Below are positions 18,186 to 27,400 of a DNA stretch of 64,000 nt, one piece after another. Location: the NCBI RefSeq assembly GCF_004028635.1, contig NZ_RQJW01000003.1, positions 1,302,001 to 1,366,000 on the forward strand. The letters run 5' to 3'. The DNA comes from Streptomyces cyaneus. GTDB lineage: Bacteria > Actinomycetota > Actinomycetes > Streptomycetales > Streptomycetaceae. Made by a program: the position numbers and the translations under genes. The notes beneath the pieces were generated by a model. It worked only from the letters and a program-made list of their open reading frames with translations, was not told where the DNA came from and ran no database searches. Numbering within the stretch: position 1 is the first letter of the stretch; the number at the start of each line of letters is the position of its first letter.

Positions 18186-19398
18186 GGGCTGTGGCGCGGC
18201 CGGCGACTGCGGGTTCACTGTGGCCGGTCGCGCAGTTCCCCGCGCCCCTTCCGGGGCGCGCCAGCGCACCGTCCAGATCCGCCCACAGGTCCTCGACATC
18301 CTCCAGTCCCACCGACATCCGCAACAACCGGTCGCTCACGCCGGCGCCCCGGCGGTCGTCCGCGTCCACGATGCGGTGGCTGATGGACGCCGGGTGCTGG
18401 ATCAGGGTGTCGACGCTGCCGAGGCTGACGGCGGGGGTGATCAGGCGGACGCCGGCGATGACCTCGTGCGGGTCGTCATGGACCTCGAAGGCGATCATGG
18501 CGCCGCCGATGCGCGGGTAGTGGACGCGGGCGACGCGCGGGTCGGCGGCGAGACGGCGGGCGAGTTCGGCGGCGGTCGCGGAGGCGGCCCGGACCCGTAC
18601 CGGCAGGGTGGACAGGCCGCGCAGCAGCAGGTACCCCGCCAGCGGGTGCAGGACACCGCCCGTGGCGAACCGTATCTGCCGCAGCCGTCCGGCGAACTCC
18701 TCGTCGCAGGCCACGACGCCCGCCATCACGTCACCGTGCCCGCCGAGGTACTTGGTGGCGCTGTGCAGTACCAGCCGTGCGCCCTGTTCGGCGGGGCGCT
18801 GGAGCACGGGCGTGGCGAAGGTGTTGTCCGCGAGCAGCGGGACCGAGCCGCAGGCATGGGCCATCGCCCGCAGGTCCACCTCGGCGAGTGTGGGGTTCGC
18901 CGGAGATTCGACCATCACCAGGCCCGTGTCCGGACGCAGCGCCTCCGTGATCCCGGCGGGGTCGGTCCAGGTCACCTCCGAGCCCAGCAGGCCGGCGGTC
19001 AGCAGGTGGTCGCTGCAGCCGTACAGCGGACGTACGGCGACGACGTGGCGCAGGCCCATCGAGGCCCGTACGAGAAGAACCGCGGTCAGCGCCGCCATCC
19101 CGCTGGCGAAGGCCACCGCCGCTTCGGTGCCCTCAAGGCGGGCCAGGGCGGTCTCGAAGCGGGCGACGGTCGGATTGCCGATGCGGCCGTAGACGGGCGG
19201 GCCGTCCGGCTCCGCGCCGGTCGTGGCGAAGGCGTCGATGCGGGCGGCCTCGCCGCGGCTGTCGTACGAGGGGTAGGTGGTGGACAGGTCGATCGGCGGG
19301 GCGTGCAGCCCCTGCCGGGCCAGATCGTCGCGGCCGGCGTGCACGGCCTCGGTGGCGAGTGCTCTGGATGCGGTGCGTATGTCGTCGTACCCGTGCAT
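18166..19398 (-). CDS. Cystathionine gamma-lyase/synthase-family PLP enzyme
   Basis: A 410-residue Cys/Met metabolism PLP enzyme. Motifs are PVYGRIGNPTVARFE, the Asp region LLADNTFATP, and the PLP lysine in HSATKYLGGHGDVMAG. It should catalyse beta/gamma-elimination or replacement on cystathionine, homocysteine or methionine. The start at 19398 has GGGAGG 11 bases upstream; an alternative at 19449 adds 17 residues but has no ribosome site. The conserved fold ends near 18260 (LDGALA); the last 30 residues derive from a dispersed repeat. The divergent Lrp gene is its likely regulator. Confidence 0.88.
   Translation of the reverse strand: MHGYDDIRTASRALATEAVHAGRDDLARQGLHAPPIDLSTTYPSYDSRGEAARIDAFATTGAEPDGPPVYGRIGNPTVARFETALARLEGTEAAVAFASGMAALTAVLLVRASMGLRHVVAVRPLYGCSDHLLTAGLLGSEVTWTDPAGITEALRPDTGLVMVESPANPTLAEVDLRAMAHACGSVPLLADNTFATPVLQRPAEQGARLVLHSATKYLGGHGDVMAGVVACDEEFAGRLRQIRFATGGVLHPLAGYLLLRGLSTLPVRVRAASATAAELARRLAADPRVARVHYPRIGGAMIAFEVHDDPHEVIAGVRLITPAVSLGSVDTLIQHPASISHRIVDADDRRGAGVSDRLLRMSVGLEDVEDLWADLDGALARPGRGAGNCATGHSEPAVAGRATAPTALRS
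18181..18260. repeat. Streptomyces-type dispersed intergenic repeat forming a gene tail
   Basis: Read on the minus strand this begins with GGGGCGCGGGGAACTGCGCG and continues with the ACCGGCCACA-type stretch that I recall as a very common intergenic element in Streptomyces genomes. It carries a hairpin CGCGCCCC/GGGGCGCG (18241-18260, loop TTCC). It encodes the terminal 30 residues of the PLP enzyme and reaches the convergent GNAT stop. Confidence 0.6.
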
Positions 19399-19410
19399 AC
19401 CGGCGTATGC
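19395..19410. promoter_or_regulatory. Palindrome over the start of the PLP enzyme gene
   Basis: GCATAC-CGGC-GTATGC is a perfect 6-bp inverted repeat that includes the ATG at 19398 and lies between the PLP enzyme and the divergent Lrp regulator. Lrp-type operators are often such imperfect palindromes; binding here is inference. Confidence 0.4.
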
Positions 19411-19491
19411 CTCCCTGCTCGCTGGATCCGTTGGCGGAAGAGTGAACATCGGCCGGGTCGCAGCGGACGTGGACCGTGTTACGTTCGGCGA

Positions 19492-19998
19492 ATGGCCGAA
19501 TCTGTCGTACTGGACCCGGTCGACCTGCATCTGCTGCGGCTTCTGCAGAACGACGCCCGGGCCACCTATCGCGACCTCGCCGCGCAGGTCGGGGTGGCGC
19601 CGTCGACCTGCCTGGACCGGGTGACGCGGCTGCGCCGCTCCGGCGTGATCCTCGGCCATCAGCTCCGGCTGGATCCGGCCAAGCTGGGCCGTGGGCTTCA
19701 GGCGCTGCTGTCCGTACAGGTCAGGCCACATCGGCGGGAGCTGGTGGGGCCGTTCGTGGAGCGGATCCGGGCGTTGCGGGAGTCGCTGACCGTGTTCCAC
19801 CTGACCGGGCCGGACGACTATCTCGTGCATGTCGCGGTCGCGGACATGGCGGATCTCCAGCGGCTGGTGCTGGACGAGTTCACGTCCCGGCGTGAAGTGG
19901 CGCGGGTGGAGACACGGTTGATCTTCCAGCAGTGGGACTGCGGGCCCCTGCTGCCACCCGACGCGCCGGGAGACAAGCCCTCAGCGAAATCCGGCTGA
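19492..19998 (+). CDS. Lrp/AsnC-family transcriptional regulator
   Basis: A 168-residue regulator. The N-terminal winged helix spans residues about 6-55 (LDPVDLHLLRLLQNDARAT, then VAPSTCLDRVTRL). The C-terminal RAM/ligand domain contains LTVFHLTGPDDYLVHVAV. It is divergent from the cystathionine lyase-like gene with a palindrome between them. That arrangement is typical for Lrp proteins that control an amino-acid degradative enzyme, so a sulfur amino acid effector is plausible but unproved. Confidence 0.9.
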   Translation: MAESVVLDPVDLHLLRLLQNDARATYRDLAAQVGVAPSTCLDRVTRLRRSGVILGHQLRLDPAKLGRGLQALLSVQVRPHRRELVGPFVERIRALRESLTVFHLTGPDDYLVHVAVADMADLQRLVLDEFTSRREVARVETRLIFQQWDCGPLLPPDAPGDKPSAKSG

Positions 19999-20062
19999 CC
20001 TGGGGCAAGGCCTGATGAAACCAGGCTGACGCGGCGGCGGTCGCCGTATGAGGATGGACCGC

Positions 20063-21751
20063 ATGTCTGAGACCAAGAGCCCGCTGCCCCGTGAGGTCGC
20101 CGACACCTATGTCGACGAGCTCATCACCCTCGACCCGATCACCGGTACGTATCTCGGCGTGAAGGAGAGTTCCAGCAAGCTCCCCGACCTCTCGCCCGCG
20201 GGCCAGGAGGCGCTCGCGCAGCTCCAGCGGGCCACGCTCGCGCGACTCGACGAGGCCGAGCGTCGGCCCGGCGCGGACAGTGACATCGAGCGCCGGTGTG
20301 CGCGCCTGCTGCGCGAGCGGCTGACCGCTGAACTCGCCGTGCACGAGGCCGAGGAGGGCCTGCGCTCGGTCGGCAACATGGCCACGCCCGCGCACTCGGT
20401 GCGCGAGGTCTTCACCGTCACGCCGAACCAGTCCGACGAGGACTGGGCGGCGATCGCCGAACGGCTGCGCGCGGTGCCGGGCGCGTACGCGGGCTACCGC
20501 GAGTCCCTCGCGCTGGGTCTGGAGCGCAAGCTGTACGCGGCTCCGCGTCCCACCGCCACCTTCGTTGAGCAGCTCACCGAGTGGTCCGACTCCGGTGAGG
20601 GCCGCGGCTGGTTCGAGGACTTCGCCTCGGCCGGTCCCGAGTCGCTGCGTGCGGAGCTGGACGAGGCCGCCCGCGGGGCGACGGCCGCCGTGGTGGAGCT
20701 GCGGGACTGGATGCGCGATGTGTACGTGCCGGCGATCGAGGGCGCCCCGAACACGGTGGGCCGCGAGCGCTACGCCCGCTGGGCCCGTTACTTCAACGGC
20801 ATCGACCTCGACCTCGACGAGGCGTACGCGTACGGCTGGTCCGAGTTCCACCGGCTGCTCGGTGAGATGAAGAAGGAGGCCGAGAAGATCCTTCCGGGTG
20901 CCGCGACGCCGTGGGTGGCGCTGGCCCACCTGGACGAGCACGGCAAGCACATCGAGGGCGTCGACGAGGTCCGCGAGTGGCTCCAGGGCCTGATGGACGA
21001 GGCGATCGAGAAGCTCGACGGCACGCACTTCGAACTCGCCGAGCCGGTGCGGAAGGTGGAGTCGTGCATCGCGCCGCCCGGCGGTGCGGCGGCGCCGTAC
21101 TACACGGCCCCGTCGGAGGACTTCTCGCGTCCGGGCCGCACCTGGCTGCCGACGATGGGCCAGACTCGCTTCCCGGTCTACGACCTGGTCTCGACCTGGT
21201 ACCACGAGGGCGTCCCCGGCCATCACCTCCAGCTCGCGCAGTGGACGTACGTCGCCGGGAACCTCTCCCGCTACCAGGCCACCATCGGCGGGGTCAGCGC
21301 CAACGCCGAGGGGTGGGCGCTGTACGCGGAGCGGCTCATGGACGAGCTCGGCTTCCTCACGGACCCGGAGCACCGGCTCGGTTACCTCGACGCGCAGATG
21401 ATGCGGGCCGCCCGCGTCATCGTCGACATCGGCATGCACCTGGAGTTGGAGATCCCGGCCGACTCCCCGTTCCACCCGGGCGAGCGCTGGACTCCGGAGC
21501 TGGCCCAGGAGTTCTTCGGCTCGCACAGCAGCCGTCCGGCGGACTTCGTGGAGAGCGAGCTGACCCGGTATCTGACGATCCCGGGCCAGGCCATCGGCTA
21601 CAAGCTCGGCGAGCGGGCGTGGCTGCTGGGCCGCGACAAGGCGCGCGAGCGGCACGGCGACGCCTTCGACCTCAAGGCCTGGCACATGGCGGCCCTGTCC
21701 CAGGGCTCCCTGGGTCTGGACGACCTGGTGGACGAGCTGGCCCAGCTCTGA
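20063..21751 (+). CDS. DUF885-family metalloprotease-like protein
   Basis: A 562-residue protein of the DUF885 family. The zinc-binding region is YHEGVPGHH near residue 392 and a downstream Glu lies in SANAEGWALYAERLM, as in M3/M32-type peptidases. There is no signal peptide, so it is probably cytoplasmic. Three in-frame ATGs occur at 20048, 20054 and 20063; I choose the last because GAGGA sits eight bases upstream. Family members are presumed carboxypeptidases or oligopeptidases; the substrate is unknown. It converges on the SDR gene with 12 bp between stops. Confidence 0.86.
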   Translation: MSETKSPLPREVADTYVDELITLDPITGTYLGVKESSSKLPDLSPAGQEALAQLQRATLARLDEAERRPGADSDIERRCARLLRERLTAELAVHEAEEGLRSVGNMATPAHSVREVFTVTPNQSDEDWAAIAERLRAVPGAYAGYRESLALGLERKLYAAPRPTATFVEQLTEWSDSGEGRGWFEDFASAGPESLRAELDEAARGATAAVVELRDWMRDVYVPAIEGAPNTVGRERYARWARYFNGIDLDLDEAYAYGWSEFHRLLGEMKKEAEKILPGAATPWVALAHLDEHGKHIEGVDEVREWLQGLMDEAIEKLDGTHFELAEPVRKVESCIAPPGGAAAPYYTAPSEDFSRPGRTWLPTMGQTRFPVYDLVSTWYHEGVPGHHLQLAQWTYVAGNLSRYQATIGGVSANAEGWALYAERLMDELGFLTDPEHRLGYLDAQMMRAARVIVDIGMHLELEIPADSPFHPGERWTPELAQEFFGSHSSRPADFVESELTRYLTIPGQAIGYKLGERAWLLGRDKARERHGDAFDLKAWHMAALSQGSLGLDDLVDELAQL

Positions 21752-21763
21752 CGCACCGCCGGA

Positions 21764-22597
21764 TCAACGCCTGAATCCGCCCTCGGAGTTGATGACCTCA
21801 CCGGTGATCCAGCCCGCCTCGTCCGTCGCGAGCCAGGCGATGAGGCGGGCCGGATCGTCGGGCATGCCCCACCGGCCGGCGGGGAAGCGGGCCGCCACGG
21901 CCTCGTACGCCTCGCCGGTCAGGTAGTCCGTGTCCACGGGGCCGGGGTTGACGGTGTTCACCGTGATCCCCCGCTCGGCGAGCGTGGTCGACAGGGAGCG
22001 GGTGATCGAGGCGAGGGCGCCCTTCTGGAGGGCGTAGGCGATCTCGCCGGGCATGCCGTCCGCGATGTCCTGGCCGGAGGTCATCATCACGACGCGCCCG
22101 CCGGGGCCGGCCGGCCGCAGCCGGGCGTGGGCCTGGACGAGCAGCAGCACGGAGCGGGTGTCGACCGCCCAGTGCGCGTCGAGCATGGCGGCGTCGATCT
22201 CGTCGAGGGTGCCGTCCGAGCCGCTCAGTGCGTGGTTGGCGATCAGGATGTCGAGTCGTCCGCCGAGCTCTGCCGTGGCCGTGGCGACCAGTTCGGCGGG
22301 CGCGGCCGGGTCGGAGAGGTCGCCGGGCCCGGCGAGGACCTGGGCATCCGGATCACCGAGCGCCTCCCGCACGGACGCGACGACGTCCTCGGGCCGGTCG
22401 GCTCCCCACGGCATGGCGGCGTCGTGCGGCACATGGTGGTGCAGATAGACACTCGCCCCGTACGCGGCGAGCCGCCGGGCCACGGCATGCCCGATTCCGG
22501 CGCGTCTGCCGGCCCCGGTGACCAGGGCGGTCCGACCGCGCAGGGGCAGCGGGTCGCGGCGCAGGGCTTCGGGGGCGGGGTGCGGGAGTCGGGGCAT
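21764..22597 (-). CDS. Short-chain dehydrogenase/reductase
   Basis: A 277-residue SDR. The cofactor loop is VTGAGRRAGIG near residues 26-36; NAG-equivalent IANHALSG, the catalytic Ser in MMTSGQD, and YALQK (Tyr-x3-Lys) follow, then the PG motif NTVNPGPVDTDY. Classical SDRs of this length use NAD(P)H to reduce ketones or aldehydes. The C-terminus (WITGEVINSEGGF) matches 3-oxoacyl-ACP reductase-like members. It is the last gene of a short minus-strand group, separated from the next gene by a tandem repeat. The substrate is unknown. Confidence 0.9.
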   Translation of the reverse strand: MPRLPHPAPEALRRDPLPLRGRTALVTGAGRRAGIGHAVARRLAAYGASVYLHHHVPHDAAMPWGADRPEDVVASVREALGDPDAQVLAGPGDLSDPAAPAELVATATAELGGRLDILIANHALSGSDGTLDEIDAAMLDAHWAVDTRSVLLLVQAHARLRPAGPGGRVVMMTSGQDIADGMPGEIAYALQKGALASITRSLSTTLAERGITVNTVNPGPVDTDYLTGEAYEAVAARFPAGRWGMPDDPARLIAWLATDEAGWITGEVINSEGGFRR

Positions 22598-22637
22598 GGA
22601 AGATCATGATGGGGATCCGCCGGGTTCGGCGCACCTG

Positions 22638-22772
22638 GTTTTCCGACGTACGTGGTTCCAGTCGGTTTTCCGACGTCCGTGGTCCCAGTCGGCTTTCCGA
22701 CGTCCGTGGTCCCAGTCGGCTTTCCGATGCCCGTGATGTCAGCCGGTCCCCCGACGCCCGTGGTGTCAGTGC
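22638..22772. repeat. 27-bp tandem repeat, five copies
   Basis: Five contiguous units of 27 bp begin at 22638, 22665, 22692, 22719 and 22746, each close to GTTTTCCGACGTCCGTGGTC plus seven bases. The first three are nearly identical and the last two have diverged. The array fills the gap between the SDR gene and the Imm21-like gene and includes the stop codon of the latter (22766-22768). The unit is a multiple of three, so it stays open in frame on both strands. Confidence 0.9.
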
Positions 22773-23281
22773 GGCAGCCGTCGCAATTGGACGAGCCCCA
22801 ACCAGGTTTCCGGGCCGGGCTGCACCTGGGCTGCACGGACCGCGTACGTCCCCGGCTCCAGGGCCACCCGCAGGTGCTCGGTCCGTTCCGTCTCCGGTCC
22901 CGGCCAGGCCGAGTCGAACAGGACCACCGTTCCCGGCACGTTCCAGCGCACCTCGTGTTCCCAGATCGCCGTGGCCAGGGCGGCCGGAACCCTGGCCAGG
23001 AGTTCCTCCTCGGAGTCGGCCGCGCACCAGCGTACGAAGATGCCGTGGTCGGGCAGATAGGAGGTCGAGGCGGGCTCGTCACCGAACACCAGCGCCGCGC
23101 TGTCGCCCACGGGCAGGAGTCCGACGGAGCCGTCGACCTCGCAGGCCCGGTCGTAGTCCGAGGCCGTCTCGTCGCCGTCGGCGCCCGCCCAGAACGGCAG
23201 CACCGTCTCGGGTACGGCTATCAGGGGGCCGCCTCCCGACTCCACCCACTCCACCGCGCCCGGTTTCGCGTATCGCACCAT
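22766..23281 (-). CDS. Imm21-family immunity-like protein (orphan)
   Basis: A 171-residue soluble protein. The N-terminal WVESGGGPLIAVPE and the stretch SDYDRACEVDGSVGL match my recollection of the Imm21 immunity family of polymorphic toxin systems, as do STSYLPDHGIFVRW and WNVPGTVVLFDSAWPG. Imm21 proteins neutralise toxins delivered by contact-dependent or secreted systems. No toxin gene lies nearby, so this may be an orphan immunity gene or a member with another role. The ATG at 23281 is preferred; an upstream ATG at 23302 is in frame. The stop lies inside the last unit of a 27-bp repeat. Confidence 0.7.
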   Translation of the reverse strand: MVRYAKPGAVEWVESGGGPLIAVPETVLPFWAGADGDETASDYDRACEVDGSVGLLPVGDSAALVFGDEPASTSYLPDHGIFVRWCAADSEEELLARVPAALATAIWEHEVRWNVPGTVVLFDSAWPGPETERTEHLRVALEPGTYAVRAAQVQPGPETWLGLVQLRRLPH

Positions 23282-23338
23282 GGCAGCAGAACCTACACGC
23301 ACCGGGGGCTCACGCGGTCACGCTGCCCAACACCCGCC

Positions 23339-23857
23339 TCAGCACCCGCAGTTCTCCACATCGACGGGCACCGTCAGCGCGTCGGCTGCACGGCGCTCGC
23401 GGCCCTGCCAGGTCTCGAACTCGAAGCCCTCGCGTGCCCAGTATTCGAAGCCGCCGAGCATCTCCTTGACCTGGTAGCCGAGTTCGGCGAGGGCGAGGGC
23501 GGCCCGGGTCGCGCCGTTGCAGCCGGGCCCCCAGCAGTAGGTCACGACGGGCACGGACTTGTCGAGGAGCTGCGCGGCCTGCTCGGGGATGAGGGCGTGG
23601 GGGAGGTGGATCGCGCCGGGAATGTGGCCCTGGTCCCAGGACTCGGTGGAACGGGAGTCCAGGACCACGAACCCGGGGTCGCCCTCGGCCGCCAGCGCGG
23701 CGGCGACGTCGGACACGTCGGCATGGAAGACGAGGCTCGCCCGGAAGTAGGCGGCGGCTTCGGCGGGCGCGGCGGGCGCGACGCCCAGTACGGGGTTCAC
23801 GGTGGTGGTGGTCTTGGTGGTGGTGGTCTCGGTGGTGGTGGTCACGGCGGCGGTCAT
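23339..23857 (-). CDS. Rhodanese-like sulfurtransferase
   Basis: A 172-residue single-domain rhodanese. The structural motif is FVVLDSRSTESWDQGHIPGA, and the active-site Cys lies in VTYCWGPGCNGATRAA. It is probably a cytoplasmic sulfurtransferase; the extra Cys in the loop and the C-terminal CGC could take part in persulfide chemistry. The N-terminus is a Thr-rich tract of four-Thr blocks separated by Glu or Lys, encoded by a 15-bp tandem repeat, which is not part of the fold. The divergent Lrp regulator is likely its controller. Confidence 0.9.
   Translation of the reverse strand: MTAAVTTTTETTTTKTTTTVNPVLGVAPAAPAEAAAYFRASLVFHADVSDVAAALAAEGDPGFVVLDSRSTESWDQGHIPGAIHLPHALIPEQAAQLLDKSVPVVTYCWGPGCNGATRAALALAELGYQVKEMLGGFEYWAREGFEFETWQGRERRAADALTVPVDVENCGC
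23801..23845. repeat. 15-bp tandem repeat, three copies, in the rhodanese N-terminus
   Basis: Three 15-bp units of GGTGGTGGTGGTCTT type (ending CTT, CTC, CAC) start at 23801, 23816 and 23831. They encode the Thr-Thr-Thr-Thr-Glu/Lys/Val blocks of the rhodanese and could vary in copy number without a frameshift. Confidence 0.85.
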
Positions 23858-23980
23858 GATCTGGTCCCTCCCTGGCGGATCTCGATGATCAGAAATCTAC
23901 GGCCGGTGATCCGCTTCCTGAAGGGCCGTTCCACGGTGCAGACCTTGATCTGCCAGGGATTCCCCTGCTATTCCTCGGAC

Positions 23981-24427
23981 ATGACCGCGTATTCCCCGGA
24001 CGCCACCGACTGGCGCATCCTCGATGTCCTCCAGCGCGAAGGCCGCGCCAGCTTCGCCGAGCTGGCCCGGGCCGTCTCCATGTCCGCGAGCGCGGTCACG
24101 GAACGGGTGCGGCGACTGGAGGAGGCGGGCGTCATCCAGGGGTACGCGGCGGTCGTCGACCCCGAGCGGCTGGGCCTGCCGATTCTGGCCTTCGTGCGCC
24201 TTCGCTATCCGAACGGCAACTACAAGCCGTTCCACGACCTGGTCGCCGCGACACCGGAGATCCTGGAGGCGCATCACGTGACGGGCGACGACTGCTTCGT
24301 CATCAAGGTCACCGCGCGGTCGATGCGGCACCTGGAGGAGGTGTCCGGAAAGATCGGCACGCTGGGCTCGGTGACGACGAGCGTCGTCTACTCGTCCCCG
24401 CTGCCGCGCCGGCCACTGGGTCACTGA
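23981..24427 (+). CDS. Lrp/AsnC-family transcriptional regulator
   Basis: A 148-residue Lrp-type regulator. The winged helix is at about 8-60 (TDWRILDVLQREGRASFAEL, then MSASAVTERVRRLEEAG). The RAM domain follows with LEAHHVTGDDCFVIKV, where Gly-Asp-Asp marks the ligand site. The frame is open far upstream, but MTAYSPDATDW at 23981 is the family N-terminus. It is divergent from the rhodanese by about 120 bp, so sulfur-related control of that gene is the simplest inference. Confidence 0.9.
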   Translation: MTAYSPDATDWRILDVLQREGRASFAELARAVSMSASAVTERVRRLEEAGVIQGYAAVVDPERLGLPILAFVRLRYPNGNYKPFHDLVAATPEILEAHHVTGDDCFVIKVTARSMRHLEEVSGKIGTLGSVTTSVVYSSPLPRRPLGH

Positions 24428-24479
24428 CGCCACCCGACGCCCCTCGCTCACGACACCCCTGACTCACCACACCCCTCGC

Positions 24480-27400
24480 TCAGTGCCCCCGCTGCCGCAG
24501 CACCGACCCCGATCTCCCCTTCACGACCTCCAGCTGCGCGTGGATCCGCCGCCGCAGATCGGCGACATGGCTGACGATGCCGACGCTGCGGTCGCGCTCG
24601 CGCAGGGAGTCGAGGACGTCGAGCACCTCGTCGAGGGTCTGGTCGTCGAGGCTGCCGAAGCCCTCGTCGATGAAGAGCGTGTCGAGGCGGACCCCGCCGG
24701 CCTCGTCGGTGACGACGTCCGCGAGGCCGAGGGCGAGGGCCAGGGAGGCGAAGAACGTCTCACCGCCCGACAGCGTCGCCGTGTCCCGCTCCCGCCCGGT
24801 CCAGGCGTCGACGACGTGCAGCCCGAGCCCGCTGCGGCCGCGGCCGGCCCGGTCGTCGGAGTGGACGAGGGTGTAGCGGCCGGACGACATGCGCTGCAGC
24901 CGTACGGTCGCGGCGGCGGCGACCTGTTCGAGGCGGGCCGCCAGCACGTAGGACTCCAGGCGCATCTTGCGTTCGTTGTCCGCCGAGGTGCCGGCCGTGA
25001 GAGCGGCGAGGCGGGCCACTCGGTCGTACTCGTCGCGCAGCGGGGCGAGTTGGCGTACGGCGGTGGCCGCGCGGGCGGACAGCCGGTCGAGCTCGGTGCA
25101 GCGTCGGGCGGCCGCGTCGCGCGCGGAGGCGGCGTCGCGGACGCGCTGTGCCGCGGCCGAGGCGGAGCGCTCCGCGGAAACGAGGTCGGCGGGCGACTGC
25201 CGGCCGGCGGCCGCGGTGTCGGCCTCGGCGAGGACGGCGCGTACGGCCGCCTCCTCGGACTGCCAGGCGTCCAGCCGTCGTTGCAGCTCGCGGTGGGCGG
25301 TGTCGTCGAGGAGCGCGGCGGCCGCGGCCTGCGGGGTGTCGAAGCCCGCGCGGAAGGCGGCGTCGGCCAGACGGGCGTCGGCGTCCTTGAGCCGCTGGGC
25401 GGTGTCCTCGGCGGCGCGCGCGGTGTCGGCGGCGTCGGTGAGCAGCGCGACCTGCCGCTCCAGCTGCGCGGCCCGCGCGGCCACGCTGTCGGCGGCGCCA
25501 CGGGCCTGGGCCAGCTCCGCTTCCAGGGCGCCCTTCTCACGGTCCAACCGCTCACGGTGGCCGACCCGGGCGGCGGCTCGGACGGCCGCCTGCTGGTGGG
25601 CGGCGGTGCGCTGCTCGTGCTCCTCCTCGGCCCGCCGCAGCTCCTCGTGGACGGAGTGCAGCACGGAGGCGTCCCTGCGGGCCTGCGTGAACAGCCGCTC
25701 CAACTTGTCTGCGGCTTCCGCGAGTTGGTTTGTCGGCAGGTCGCCGGCCTCGGCGCTCGCGGCGGCCAGGGCTTCCCTTACGACGCCCAGGCGCCGTTCA
25801 TGCTCGGCGTGCCGTTCCTCGGCCTGCTGGTATGCGGCCAGCGCGCGCTCCTCGGCTTCCCGGTCGACGTGTCCGACGTCCTTGCGGGCGGGCGCGGGGT
25901 GGTCGGTGGCGCCACAGACGGCACAGGGTTCGCCGTCCTTGAGCTGCGCGGCGAGTTCGGCGGCGATGCCGTTCAGTCGCTGTTCCTTGACGTCCAGCCA
26001 GTGCGCCTTGGCCTGGAGTGCCGACTCCTGGGCGTCACAGGCCTGGCGAGCGGCCGTTTCCGTGTCACCGGCCAGCTGGTCGCGCATCCGCGCGGCGGCG
26101 AGCCGCTGCCGCGCGGGCTCGCGCTGCACGGCCAGCTGATCGGCGCGGCTCGCGGCCTCCTGTGCGGACTCGATACGGGCCTGCAGTGCGGCCCGGGTCT
26201 CCTCCCACCCGGCGAGCCAGGCCTCCGCCTCCAGCCGGACGTCGTCGTCCGCCCGCTCCTGGCGATCCAGATCCGCGCGCTCCGCGACGAGTGCGGCCAG
26301 CCGCTGCTCACCGCGCCGGGCCGACTCCAGCCCGCCCAGCTCCTCGGCGACCCGACGCGCGGCGGCGGCGAGCCCTGCGGCACCGGCGTCGGCGAAGGTG
26401 TCCGGGGTCCGGGCAGAGGCGTGCGCCCCAAGGGCTCCGCCGCGCCCGCCTGCCGAGACGCCCTCCGGCCGGAAGTCCGCGTGGCCGGCTGCGGGCTGGC
26501 CGCCAGGTCCGTCGCCCGTACCGCGATCCGACCCGCCCCCCGCGTCTCCCTCACCGAAGGCGTCTCCCCCGCCGAAGGCACTTCCCGCACCGAAGGCGCC
26601 TCGCAGCAGTGCACGCGCGCGTGCCTCTGCCGCGGCCGCCCGCCGGTGTTCGGCGTCGGTGGCCTCCCGCAGCTCCAGCGCCGGTGCCACGGCCTCGGCC
26701 TTGCGGGCCCGCTCCATGCGTGCCTGCGCCTCCCGGTGCGCGTCGGCCCGCTCGTCCAGCAGCCGGGCCCGCTCCCGCGCCTCGGCGAACCGCCGCTGCA
26801 GCCGGGCCACTTCGCGTACGTCGGCCAGTGCGTGGTCGGCCGCGGCCTGGGCGGACTCGGCAGCCGAGAGACGGCAGTGGGCGACGGTCAGCTGTTCGCG
26901 GGCGGTGCTGCGGGCGACGGCGGCGGCGGCGAGGACGGCGTCGGCCAGGCCCGGCTCGCCCGGTGCGAGGTCGGGCAACCGCATGGCGTCGCCCGCCGCC
27001 TGCTGCATGCGGTGGGCGTCGGCCAGCAGCGCCGCGTCGCCGTCCCGCACCTGCGTCTCGGCCGCCCGCCGGCGCTCGGCGAGGCGCTTCTCGACCTCGG
27101 CGAAGCGCTGGGTGTCGAAGAGGCGGCCCAGCAGCTTGCCGCGGGCCTCGGCGTCGGCGCGCAGAAAGCGGGCGAAGTCGCCCTGGGGCAGGAGCACGAC
27201 CTGGCAGAACTGCTCGCGGCTCATGCCGAGCAGCTGGGTGACCTCCTCGCCGATCTCCTGGTGCGAGCGGCTGAGGTCCTTCCAGGTCGCGGCCCGCGCG
27301 TCGTACTCGCGCAGCCAGCTCTGCGCCTTGTCGAGCGTCGTACCCGTGCCGCGCTTCTTGGGGCGCTCCCAGGGTGGTTGCCGGGTGATCTCCAAGCGGC

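Noticed and set aside
18300..20000. A large single plus-strand protein running from 18058 to 19998
   Set aside because: Only its last 168 codons (from 19492) encode a recognisable Lrp regulator; the upstream part is antisense to the PLP enzyme gene.
22638..22772. CRISPR array
   Set aside because: The 27-bp units are contiguous with no unique spacers and there is no cas gene.
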